A stretch of 14,208 bases of DNA, from positions 7,557-21,764 of the forward strand of contig CAJTRO010000055.1 of NCBI GenBank assembly GCA_910579015.1, written 5' to 3'. This DNA is from an uncultured Dorea sp. (GTDB taxonomy: Bacteria > Bacillota_A > Clostridia > Lachnospirales > Lachnospiraceae). This document shows positions 6,957-13,712 of the stretch, in pieces. The position numbers and the translations under genes are program-made. Numbering within the stretch: the stretch's first letter is position 1; every line of letters begins with the position of its first letter. Under the pieces are notes generated by a model. The model worked only from the letters and a program-made list of their open reading frames with translations. It was not told the DNA's origin and did not search any database.

Positions 6957-6992
6957 CTCTTATATTTCTTATATTACTTCTATTACTTATTA
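6957..6992. repeat. Degenerate 9-bp tandem repeat between prmC and prfA
   Basis: Four consecutive 9-mers on the plus strand, CTCTTATAT, TTCTTATAT, TACTTCTAT and TACTTATTA, share a (T/C)(T/A)CTT-TAT core. On the transcribed strand they form a purine-rich AU leader segment between the prmC stop and the prfA ribosome site. The function is unknown and it may only be simple-sequence drift. Confidence 0.35.
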
Positions 6993-7937
6993 CTGTCTCT
7001 CTCCATTGTATCTGCCCGCCGCTACACGGTCAAGACCGGACAGATCCTTTTTTATCATCACATTCTCATATCCATGAACCTCCATCAGCTCTGCCACATC
7101 CTTTCCCTGACCGCATCCGATCTCGAACAAAAGATATCCTCCGTCCTCTATATGGGAAATACTGTCTTCTATGATCCTCCGGTAAAAATGCAGTCCGTCT
7201 TCTCCGCCGTCCAGAGCGATCCGCGGATCGTGGAAACGCACTTCCTCCTGAAGCCCCTCGATATCCTCCGTCGGGATATACGGAGGGTTCGATACGATCA
7301 CATCGTATCTCCTGTCTGATCTTACCGGCTCTTTGCCAACAGACGTCTCTACTGCACAGTTCCCCTGATCCGGCTGGTCCCATCTCTCAAACAGATCCGA
7401 TCGTATCCACTTCGCGTTCACTCCCAGCCGTTCAGCATTCTTCCCGGCAGTCTTTAGCGCCTCTTCTGAGATATCGCATCCGACGCCCTCTGCCAGCGGG
7501 CACATCTTCATTATGCTCAGAAGGATACATCCCGATCCCGTGCACATATCCAGAATGCGCAAGCTTTTGCGCCCTTCCATATCTCGCATCTTCGCACGTA
7601 CTATCTTAACCGCCTCTTCCACCAGCGTCTCCGTATCCTGGCGCGGGATCAGCACATGCTCGTTCACATAGAAGGGGTATCCCATGAACTCCTGTTCCCC
7701 CGTAATGTGCTGCAAGGGAATCCTCTTGCTCCGCATTTCAATATATTCAAGGTACTGCTTCGCCTGCCGTTCCTCCAGGATCCGGCCAGGATCGCCGTAA
7801 TAAGACGCCCGGCTGATACCGGCCGTATATTCTAACAGATACCACGCATCCAGCGCGGCTTCCTCAATCCCCGCCCCTTCTAATACCGCAGTCCCTTCTT
7901 CAATGATCTGCCGCAGTGTGAAAGTTCTCTGCTTCAT
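6990..7937 (-). CDS. prmC: Release factor glutamine methyltransferase
   Basis: 315 residues. It transfers a methyl group from S-adenosylmethionine to the glutamine of the GGQ motif in release factors, so its neighbour prfA encodes its substrate. An N-terminal helical domain (about 1-90) binds the release factor. The Rossmann methyltransferase domain has LDMCTGSGC at about 129-137 and the hallmark NPPY at 217-220, followed by IPTEDIEGLQ. Between these, about 190-212, lies a segment rich in Gln, Glu, Arg and Asp that appears longer than in common homologues (uncertain). ATG 7937 is chosen because GGAGAG sits 4-5 bases upstream; ATG 7952 lies before that site. The first 38 bases overlap the end of the yqhQ-like gene, so the two are coupled. 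Confidence 0.95.
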   Translation of the reverse strand: MKQRTFTLRQIIEEGTAVLEGAGIEEAALDAWYLLEYTAGISRASYYGDPGRILEERQAKQYLEYIEMRSKRIPLQHITGEQEFMGYPFYVNEHVLIPRQDTETLVEEAVKIVRAKMRDMEGRKSLRILDMCTGSGCILLSIMKMCPLAEGVGCDISEEALKTAGKNAERLGVNAKWIRSDLFERWDQPDQGNCAVETSVGKEPVRSDRRYDVIVSNPPYIPTEDIEGLQEEVRFHDPRIALDGGEDGLHFYRRIIEDSISHIEDGGYLLFEIGCGQGKDVAELMEVHGYENVMIKKDLSGLDRVAAGRYNGERQ

Positions 7938-8841
7938 ACGCTCTCCAATCAAATACCGCCTCTACTGCCTGGATCGCCACCTCTATCATGCCGTCATCCG
8001 GCTCCTTCGTTGTCAGCTTCTGTATGGCAAGTCCCGGCTTACTGAACAGATTCACGATCACATTCTCACTGCGCCCTGCAAGCTTCAGGAACTCATAGGA
8101 AATCCCCGCGATCACCGGAAGTAATGCAATCCGTATCACAATCCTCATAAGCGGAGTCTCCGCCCGGATCAGGACCAGCATAATGATGCTGACCGCAAGC
8201 ACAAGAAACAGAAAGCTGGTCCCGCATCTCTTATGCTGTCTGGAACTGCTCCTTACATTCTCAACCGTCAACGGCAGTCCATGCTCGATACAGTTGATAC
8301 ACTTATGCTCCGCTCCATGATACATAAAGGTTCTCTGGATATCCTTCATCCGCGAGATCAGCAATACGTACAGTATGAAGATCCCGATCCGCATGAAGCC
8401 TTCGATCACCGTCCGCGTACCATAGGAAGGAATATACCGCTTCAATAAAGACGACAGAAAATACGGAAGCACCATAAATATCGCGACTGCCATCACGATG
8501 GAAAATGCGACCGTCAATCCCATCAGCAGGCTCTCCTTCTTCTCCTGCTTTTTTGCCTCCGTCTCCGTCAGCTCTGCCTCTTCTGCTTCTTCCTCTTCAA
8601 AGAAGCTTGCCGAATAGGTCAGCGTCTTCATGCCCAATACCATAGAATCTATGAAGTTAAAAACGCCCCTGATAAAAGGAATCTCCGTAAGCTTCTTCCA
8701 TCTATGGATAATGCTCTTGTAAGTCTCTTTCTGTACAATGATCTCCCCGTCAGGCTTGCGTACCGCAACAGCATATTCTTCCTTATGCTTCATCATGATC
8801 CCTTCCAGCACCGCCTGACCGCCTATATTAGATGACTTCAT
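7900..8841 (-). CDS. DUF1385 membrane protein, YqhQ family
   Basis: 313 residues from ATG 8841, chosen because GAGGAG lies about 7 bases upstream and the family begins with a segment like SNIGGQAVLEGIMM. Four likely membrane segments are at about 105-130, 146-164, 208-226 and 232-255. An acidic stretch (81-103) precedes the first. The conserved HGAEHKC motif (175-181), often read as a metal site, lies between segments 2 and 3. The family (COG3872, B. subtilis YqhQ) has been called a predicted metal-dependent enzyme, but to my knowledge the reaction is not established. It sits between rpmE and prmC in a translation-termination cluster and overlaps prmC by 38 bases. No clear promoter was seen in 8842-8937, so expression may rely on read-through from rpmE. 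Confidence 0.9.
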   Translation of the reverse strand: MKSSNIGGQAVLEGIMMKHKEEYAVAVRKPDGEIIVQKETYKSIIHRWKKLTEIPFIRGVFNFIDSMVLGMKTLTYSASFFEEEEAEEAELTETEAKKQEKKESLLMGLTVAFSIVMAVAIFMVLPYFLSSLLKRYIPSYGTRTVIEGFMRIGIFILYVLLISRMKDIQRTFMYHGAEHKCINCIEHGLPLTVENVRSSSRQHKRCGTSFLFLVLAVSIIMLVLIRAETPLMRIVIRIALLPVIAGISYEFLKLAGRSENVIVNLFSKPGLAIQKLTTKEPDDGMIEVAIQAVEAVFDWRAYEAENFHTAADH

Positions 8842-8933
8842 ATAATTCTCCTCTTCTTTTTCTGCCGGATATTCCTGCACACAATGCATCGGCACTGCTT
8901 CCTGCCATTCCTCCATATATGTGTCTACGACAG

Positions 8934-8963
8934 AAAAGGGTTGAGATTATACAACCTCAACCC
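8934..8963 (-). terminator. Intrinsic terminator behind rpmE
   Basis: On the minus strand GGGTTGAG (8963-8956) pairs with CTCAACCC (8945-8938) around a 10-nt loop, followed by TTTT (8937-8934). It lies 13 bases past the rpmE stop. The stem is short and the T-run only four long, so partial read-through into the downstream DUF1385-prmC-prfA genes is plausible. Confidence 0.8.
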
Positions 8964-8976
8964 GATACTTGTAATA

Positions 8977-9180
8977 CTATTTACCCATTCCGTATTTCTT
9001 GTTGAACTTATCAACACGGCCACGAGCCTGAGCAGCTTTCTGCTGTCCGGTATAGAAAGGATGGCACTTGGAACAGATCTCCACGTGGATATCTTCCTTT
9101 GTAGAACCTGTTACGAAAGTATTGCCACAGTTACAAGTTACAGTTGCCTGATGATATGTTGGATGTATTCCCTCTTTCAC
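8977..9180 (-). CDS. rpmE: 50S ribosomal protein L31 (zinc-binding form)
   Basis: 67 residues with a GTG start at 9180. This start is chosen because family members begin (M)KEGIHP and because AAGAGGTGA lies just 5-6 bases upstream; the longer frame to 9213 has no such support. C16, C18, C36 and C39 form the CxC...CxxC zinc site that defines the C-plus form, which in Bacillus acts as a zinc store replaced by the C-minus paralogue under zinc limitation. L31 sits at the subunit interface of the ribosome. The gene follows rho directly, has its own promoter and terminator, and is likely the most highly expressed gene of the cluster. Confidence 0.96.
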   Translation of the reverse strand: MKEGIHPTYHQATVTCNCGNTFVTGSTKEDIHVEICSKCHPFYTGQQKAAQARGRVDKFNKKYGMGK

Positions 9181-9257
9181 GATCTTCACCTCTTCTTGAT
9201 TTATTTTCCGCAAGCACGATGCTGCGCTACTATATTCGTTTTCTAAACAGCGTTGTT

Positions 9258-9286
9258 ATTGTACCATAAAACTGCCGTGTTGTCTA
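9258..9286 (-). promoter_or_regulatory. Promoter of rpmE
   Basis: On the minus strand TAGACA (9286-9281), 17 bases, then TACAAT (9263-9258) preceded by TGG, an extended -10. The -35 box begins with the TAG stop codon of rho. Transcription would start near 9251, with a leader of about 70 nt. I see no Zur-type palindrome over it. Confidence 0.7.
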
Positions 9287-10621
9287 GATGATTTTTGTCT
9301 TTTTTACCATTTGGATCAACTCTGCATTGTTGCGGGTTCTGCTGTACATATTCAGGATACTCTCCACAGCCTCGTCTGCACGCATACCATTGAGGGCACG
9401 GCGCATCGTATCGACAGCCTCCTGCTCCTCCCTGGACAGAAGAAGGTCTTCTCTTCTGGTTCCTGACTGCGGGATATCAATGGCCGGGAATACTCTCTTC
9501 TCGGACAGCTTCCGGTCTAATACAAGCTCCATATTGCCGGTTCCCTTGAATTCCTCGTAGATTACGTCGTCCATCTTGCTTCCGGTATTGACAAGCGCGG
9601 TCGCCAGTATGGTAAGGCTTCCGCCGCCGCGCATATTTCTCGCCGCGCCAAAGAACCTCTTCGGCATATGAAGCGCCGCCGGATCAAGACCTCCGGACAG
9701 AGTACGGCCGGAAGGCGGAACCGTCAGGTTATAAGCCCTTGCCAGACGTGTAATGCTGTCTAACAGGATCATTACATCCTTCTTATGCTCTACCAGACGC
9801 TTCGCACGCTCGATCACCATCTCGGACACCCTTTTGTGATGATCCGGCAGTTCGTCAAATGTAGAATAAATAACCTCAACATTATCTCCTTCTATCGTCT
9901 CCTTGATGTCCGTTACTTCCTCCGGACGCTCGTCGATCAACAGGATCAGAAGATGGATCTCCGGGTTGTTCTTACGCACCGACAAAGCAACCTGCTTCAA
10001 GAGCGTCGTCTTACCTGCCTTTGGCGGCGATACGATCATACCTCTCTGTCCCTTGCCGATCGGCGACAGAAGGTCTACGATCCTCATGGCAGTGCTTGTC
10101 TTCCCACACTCCATACGGAGACGTTCATCCGGGAAGATCGGCGTCATGTCTTCAAAATTCGTTCTCCGCATTGCCTTCATCGGATCTATGTTATTAATCC
10201 TGGTCAAATATAATAATGCACTGAACTTCTCTTGCTGTGTCTTGATACGTGTATGTCCTTCCAGAATATCTCCGGTCTTAAGATTGAACTTGCGGATCTG
10301 CGACGGGGACACATATACATCATTCTCTCCCGGCAGATAGTTCGCACTCCGGATAAATCCATATCCGTCCGGCAGTACCTCTAAGATCCCGCAGGCTGTA
10401 ATCCCGCTGTCAAGTCTGTCTATATCATGTACCTCTTTATCTCCTGTATTCGCAGACATCTCCTTGACTGCCTCTCTGGATGCCTGTTTTTCCTTCTCAT
10501 CTTCTTCTAGCATACGCTCAACCAGCTCCGCTTTCTTCATCGTAGATATCCCTTTCAAGCCTCTTGCCTTGGCAAGATCTTTAAGCGTAGATAACGGCAA
10601 TGATTCATACTTTTCTCTCAT
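9284..10621 (-). CDS. rho: Transcription termination factor Rho
   Basis: 445 residues. A hexameric RNA-dependent ATPase and helicase that ends transcription of untranslated RNA. The N-terminal Rho_N helical domain is at about 7-38. A short charged linker (39-72) follows. The cold-shock-like RNA-binding domain is at about 76-140, including DGYGFIR at 85-91. The Walker A PPKAGKT is at 199-205 and the Walker B ILLDS at about 285-289. The Q/R-loop region and C-terminus are normal. It lacks the large insertions found in some actinobacterial and clostridial Rho proteins. ATG 10621 follows AGGAAAGGA (10640-10632) at about 10 bases; the TTG one codon earlier is the only alternative. It is the first gene of the cluster, and the rpmE promoter overlaps its stop codon. 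Confidence 0.97.
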   Translation of the reverse strand: MREKYESLPLSTLKDLAKARGLKGISTMKKAELVERMLEEDEKEKQASREAVKEMSANTGDKEVHDIDRLDSGITACGILEVLPDGYGFIRSANYLPGENDVYVSPSQIRKFNLKTGDILEGHTRIKTQQEKFSALLYLTRINNIDPMKAMRRTNFEDMTPIFPDERLRMECGKTSTAMRIVDLLSPIGKGQRGMIVSPPKAGKTTLLKQVALSVRKNNPEIHLLILLIDERPEEVTDIKETIEGDNVEVIYSTFDELPDHHKRVSEMVIERAKRLVEHKKDVMILLDSITRLARAYNLTVPPSGRTLSGGLDPAALHMPKRFFGAARNMRGGGSLTILATALVNTGSKMDDVIYEEFKGTGNMELVLDRKLSEKRVFPAIDIPQSGTRREDLLLSREEQEAVDTMRRALNGMRADEAVESILNMYSRTRNNAELIQMVKKTKII

Positions 10622-10700
10622 CAATAAACGATCCTTTCCTAATTTTTAATTTTCCAATCATATACTAAATATCTGACATACCAATACCTATATATACTTA

Positions 10701-10729
10701 CTGGGATTGAGGGGCCTGAAACGACCCAG
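10701..10729 (-). promoter_or_regulatory. Possible hairpin in the rho leader
   Basis: CTGGG (10729-10725 on the minus strand) can pair with CCCAG (10705-10701) around a 19-nt loop that itself contains a C-rich GGCCCC. The eight-base palindrome CCAGCTGG (10726-10733) overlaps one arm. This lies in the leader of about 115 nt between the rho promoter and start codon, where Rho autoregulation is known in other bacteria. No named RNA family is recognised. Confidence 0.35.
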
Positions 10730-10744
10730 CTGGAATTAGATGTT

Positions 10745-10750
10745 ATTATA
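10745..10750 (-). promoter_or_regulatory. -10 box of the probable rho promoter
   Basis: TATAAT on the minus strand (10750-10745) with an A/T-rich but poor -35 region about 17-18 bases upstream. Transcription would start near 10738. It lies back to back with the promoter of the radical SAM gene. Confidence 0.5.
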
Positions 10751-10782
10751 CTACATTTATTGGAAATTTAAAAGCCTTTTTA

Positions 10783-10811
10783 TTGATTTGATTCCATTTG
10801 GATGATATGAT
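10783..10811 (+). promoter_or_regulatory. Promoter of the radical SAM gene
   Basis: TTGATT (10783-10788), 17 bases, then TATGAT (10806-10811). Transcription would start near 10818, shortly before the strong ribosome site AAAGGAGG (10829-10836). Confidence 0.6.
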
Positions 10812-10843
10812 AAATACAGTTTGATCTGAAAGGAGGCGTCTGT

Positions 10844-11770
10844 ATGGCCATATACTGGGGTGAGAAGCGGTATTATTCCCTGGATCATTACCTCAGACAG
10901 ACTTACGGCCGCAAGCTGTATAAGATATCGCTTAACGCAGGCATGACCTGCCCCAACCGCGACGGCACATGCGGTAACCGGGGCTGTATCTTCTGTAGTA
11001 CAGGCGGTTCCGGTGATTTTGCCTCTGACAAGGATCTGACCATAACCGCCCAGCTTGATGAAGGCAGAGCCCAGGCCGCGCGGAAGTATCCGGGTTCCTC
11101 TTATATCGCTTATTTTCAGGCTTACACCAATACCTATGCGCCCATCTCATATCTGAGGAAAGTATTCACCGAAGCGATCCGGCACCCGGACATAGAGATC
11201 CTTGACATCGCCACACGCCCGGACTGTCTTGACAGTGAAGTCCTTGCACTACTGGCCGAATTGAACCGGATTAAACCCGTATGGATCGAGCTTGGCCTCC
11301 AGACCATCCATCCAGAGAGTGCGGATTTCATACGAAGAGGATATGCGCTTCCCGTGTTTGACCAGGCTGTAAAGAATCTGCGTAAGCTTCAGATTCCCGT
11401 CATCGTCCACACGATCCTTGGACTTCCGGGAGAAACTGTGGAACAGATGCTTGGCACCGTCAGATATCTGAATACACAGGATATACAGGGGGTAAAATTT
11501 CAACTATTACATATATTAGAACAGACAGACCTTGCCGTGTATTACAGGGAACACCCCTTTCCCCTCCCTGATATGGAGGAATACTTTGAGATCGTCGGCA
11601 GCTGCCTGTGTACCCTTCGCCCCGATATCGTCGTACACCGGCTCACAGGCGACGGTCCCAAGGCGCTTCTGATCGCTCCGCTGTGGACGGGCAATAAACG
11701 GCAGGTGCTCAATCAGATGCAGGCATATCTGAAAAAGCACGACATCTGGCAGGGGAAGGCCCTGCAATAA
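10844..11770 (+). CDS. TIGR01212-family radical SAM protein (YtqA-like)
   Basis: 308 residues, full family length. The [4Fe-4S] site is C36, C48 and C51 (C-x11-C-x2-C within CPNRDGT...GCIFCS), as in this family, with an additional C43 between. A TIM-barrel radical SAM core follows, including the conserved WIELGLQT near residue 145-152 and HTILGLPGE near 188. The B. subtilis homologue YtqA has, as I recall, been assigned to tRNA wobble-uridine side-chain synthesis (MnmL, cmnm5U to nm5U, with YtqB/MnmM as methyltransferase). The methyltransferase partner is not next to it here, so that role is an inference from the family. ATG 10844 has AAAGGAGG 7 bases upstream. The 3' end contains a GCAGGG/CCCTGC inverted pair (11751-11767) without a T-run. 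The DUF4364 gene follows after 51 bases. Confidence 0.9.
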   Translation: MAIYWGEKRYYSLDHYLRQTYGRKLYKISLNAGMTCPNRDGTCGNRGCIFCSTGGSGDFASDKDLTITAQLDEGRAQAARKYPGSSYIAYFQAYTNTYAPISYLRKVFTEAIRHPDIEILDIATRPDCLDSEVLALLAELNRIKPVWIELGLQTIHPESADFIRRGYALPVFDQAVKNLRKLQIPVIVHTILGLPGETVEQMLGTVRYLNTQDIQGVKFQLLHILEQTDLAVYYREHPFPLPDMEEYFEIVGSCLCTLRPDIVVHRLTGDGPKALLIAPLWTGNKRQVLNQMQAYLKKHDIWQGKALQ

Positions 11771-11821
11771 ACAGCAAATCATATAATTCATATAATAATA
11801 GTAGTAAGAAAGGAACTGACT

Positions 11822-12334
11822 ATGGATACACCTTCAAAATTATACAAGCTTATCATCCTGTATATGCTGAACAGGGTAGATTTTCCCCTGACGAATTCAC
11901 AGATATCCGAATTCATTCTGGATGAGGGCTACACCACCTATTTCAAGCTTCAGCAGGCGATCGCCGAGCTGATAGAATCCGGATTTGTCCGGGAAGAGGC
12001 CACGCACAACAGGACCTTCTACCACATCACAGAGGAGGGCGCCGAGACTGTCTATTATTTCAAGAATGACATCTCCCGCGCCATTCAGAACGATATCAAC
12101 GCCTTCCTCCAGAAGAAGAAGTATGAGCTGAAAAATGAAGTATCTGTCAAATCCGATTATTACCGCAATTCGAACATGGAATACTCTGTCAGATGCCAGG
12201 TAATTGAACAAAGGATGCCCCTGATCGATCTGACGGTGACAGCCCCAACGGAGGCTGAGGCAGAAACCATCGCCAATAACTGGACGAAGAAGAACCAGGA
12301 AGTCTACGCAATGATCATGTCACAGCTTCTGTGA
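11822..12334 (+). CDS. DUF4364 family protein, winged-helix-like
   Basis: 170 residues, normal for this Clostridia family. The N-terminal 70 or so residues read as a winged helix of PadR/MarR type: a first helix (SKLYKLIILYMLNRV), then NSQISEFILDEGY, then a recognition-like helix (LQQAIAELIESGFV) and a wing with FYHITEEG. The C-terminal part (about 110-165) is a mixed domain with a dimerisation-like beta pattern. The role of the family is unknown to me; a DNA-binding regulator is the reasonable inference. ATG 11822 has AGAAAGGAA about 6 bases upstream. It lies 51 bases after the radical SAM gene with no terminator between, and 45 bases before the CHR pair, so one operon is likely. A TATAAT at 11791-11796 could be a weak internal promoter. 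Confidence 0.88.
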   Translation: MDTPSKLYKLIILYMLNRVDFPLTNSQISEFILDEGYTTYFKLQQAIAELIESGFVREEATHNRTFYHITEEGAETVYYFKNDISRAIQNDINAFLQKKKYELKNEVSVKSDYYRNSNMEYSVRCQVIEQRMPLIDLTVTAPTEAEAETIANNWTKKNQEVYAMIMSQLL

Positions 12335-12379
12335 ATTGCTAAGTTAAGGACATTTTTCTGAAAAAGGAGTAGTAAATAT

Positions 12380-12931
12380 ATGAAAACCAAAAAAATATGC
12401 GATCTGTACATTAGTTTCTTTAAGATCGGCGGGCTCACCTTCGGCGGCGGACTCGCCATGCTTCCCATGCTTCAGCGCGAGGTTGTCAAGAAGCATCAGT
12501 GGTGCACGGAAGAAGAGCTTCTGGATATCTATGCCATCGGGCAATGTACTCCCGGCATCATCGCGGTCAATACCGCAACCTATGTAGGTTATCAGCAGGC
12601 AGGATTCTTAGGCAGTGTGGCCGGTACTCTGGGCATGGTGTCCCCGTCTCTGATCATCATCTGTCTGGTTGCATCCATTCTGCAAAATTTTATCCATATG
12701 CCGGCGGTACTCCACGCACTTGCCGGGATCCGTATCGTCGTATGCGCCCTGATGCTCAATACCGTCTTCACAATGGCCAAAAAAGGAATCATTGATAAAT
12801 TAGGCGCTCTGGTCTTTGTGACCGCATTTTTACTGGCATGTTTCACTCCGGTTCCGACGGCTCTGGTCATCGTCCTGGCCGGACTTACCGGGATTATTGC
12901 CAAGCATTTTGAAAGGAGGCGTTCCGCATGA
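12380..12931 (+). CDS. CHR-family chromate transporter, first half-size subunit
   Basis: 183 residues, one CHR domain; classical ChrA has two in about 400 residues. The protein is very hydrophobic with about five or six membrane segments. It shows the CHR signature FFKIGGLTFGGGLAMLP near 13-29 and QCTPGIIAVNTATYVGY near 55-71. CHR proteins move oxyanions such as chromate or sulfate. In anaerobic Firmicutes, paired short CHR proteins are common and the natural substrate is not settled. AAAAAGGAG at 12361-12369 lies 10 bases before ATG 12380. The last bases overlap the next CHR gene by 4 (ATGA), so the two halves should form a heterodimer made in equal amounts. No chrB-type chromate regulator is present, and the upstream DUF4364 protein is only a possible regulator. 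Confidence 0.92.
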   Translation: MKTKKICDLYISFFKIGGLTFGGGLAMLPMLQREVVKKHQWCTEEELLDIYAIGQCTPGIIAVNTATYVGYQQAGFLGSVAGTLGMVSPSLIIICLVASILQNFIHMPAVLHALAGIRIVVCALMLNTVFTMAKKGIIDKLGALVFVTAFLLACFTPVPTALVIVLAGLTGIIAKHFERRRSA

Positions 12932-13482
12932 TATATCTGATTCTTGCATATGAATTCTTCAAGATTGGTCTGTTCTCCATCGGAGGCGGCATGGCGACAC
13001 TGCCCTTTCTGATGGACCTGACTAACAAATATGACTGGTTTACCGTAAGCGAGCTTACGAACATGGTGGCGATCAGCGAGAGTACGCCCGGCCCTGTGGG
13101 GATCAACATGGCCACCTACGCCGGATACAACGCCGCCGGCGTTTTAGGAGCAATTGTGGCTACGCTGGCGCTTACGGCTCCGGCCTGGATCATCATTATC
13201 CTGATCGCTAAATTTCTCGAGAATTTCAGTGAGAATAAGAATGTGAAGGCGGCCTTCTACGGCATCCGCCCGGCCGTCGCCGCCCTGATCGGATACGCCG
13301 TATGGGAACTGCTTAAGATTGCACTTGTCTCGGCCGCTGAAGGGAAGCTCCAGGTGAATATGGTCAATGCCATCGTCTGTGTGGCAGCCTTTGCCCTGCT
13401 TCAGATCAAGAAGCTTGGAAAACTGCATCCGCTGGCGTGGATCGCGGCGGGGGCCTGTATAGGGGTTGTGTTGAAGATGTAA
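12928..13482 (+). CDS. CHR-family chromate transporter, second half-size subunit
   Basis: 184 residues, the partner half of the split transporter. It repeats the same signatures at matching positions: FFKIGLFSIGGGMATLP near 9-25 and ESTPGPVGINMATYAGY near 51-67. Here the complete TPGP form is present, whereas the first subunit has TPGI. The rest consists of membrane segments with a short cytoplasmic link (FSENKNVKA). AAAGGAGG at 12912-12919, inside the first gene, lies 8 bases before ATG 12928. The ATGA overlap means translational coupling. Together the halves correspond to one full ChrA. The operon appears to end at the hairpin about 100 bases downstream. Confidence 0.92.
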   Translation: MIYLILAYEFFKIGLFSIGGGMATLPFLMDLTNKYDWFTVSELTNMVAISESTPGPVGINMATYAGYNAAGVLGAIVATLALTAPAWIIIILIAKFLENFSENKNVKAAFYGIRPAVAALIGYAVWELLKIALVSAAEGKLQVNMVNAIVCVAAFALLQIKKLGKLHPLAWIAAGACIGVVLKM

Positions 13483-13579
13483 GGTTCAGAAGATGAGAAA
13501 ATGATGCCTGTAACAGTTATAGATGCACTCAAAAACAGGGGACAGTCGGCTAATACCGTTTTCTTCCGATTTTAAAGAA

Positions 13580-13645
13580 AAATAGAGATACCCTGCGGAA
13601 ATGCCACCGTTTAGCACCGGCATATTCTGTGGGGTATCTCTATTT
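13580..13645. terminator. Large hairpin between the CHR operon and the transposase
   Basis: A 14-bp perfect stem (AAATAGAGATACCC at 13580-13593 with 13632-13645) encloses a second stem (ATGCC 13601-13605 with GGCAT 13619-13623). On the minus strand the stem runs into TTTTTCTTT, a good terminator tail for transcripts coming from the transposase. On the plus strand TCTATTTAT ends the stem, so it may also stop CHR transcripts. It could alternatively mark the boundary of the insertion sequence. The 13483-13579 stretch before it holds no gene. Confidence 0.65.
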
Positions 13646-13649
13646 ATAG

Positions 13650-13690
13650 GGGGAAGCATTATTTTTGGACACACTAAATAAAGGTTCCCC
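13650..13690. repeat. Short inverted repeat downstream of the transposase
   Basis: GGGGAA (13650-13655) and TTCCCC (13685-13690) are inverted repeats 29 bases apart, between the transposase stop and the larger hairpin. The insertion-sequence end should lie about here, but the other end is outside the window, so no terminal repeat can be confirmed. Confidence 0.3.
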
Positions 13691-13712
13691 TTCTGTTGAA
13701 CCACACCTTTCA

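Noticed and set aside
8842..8916. Longer form of the DUF1385 protein starting at 8916
   Set aside because: The extra 25 residues do not look like the family, and ATG 8841 has a proper ribosome site followed by the family's usual opening.
11751..11767. GCAGGG/CCCTGC inverted pair at the end of the radical SAM gene as a terminator
   Set aside because: It lies inside the coding sequence and is not followed by a T-run.
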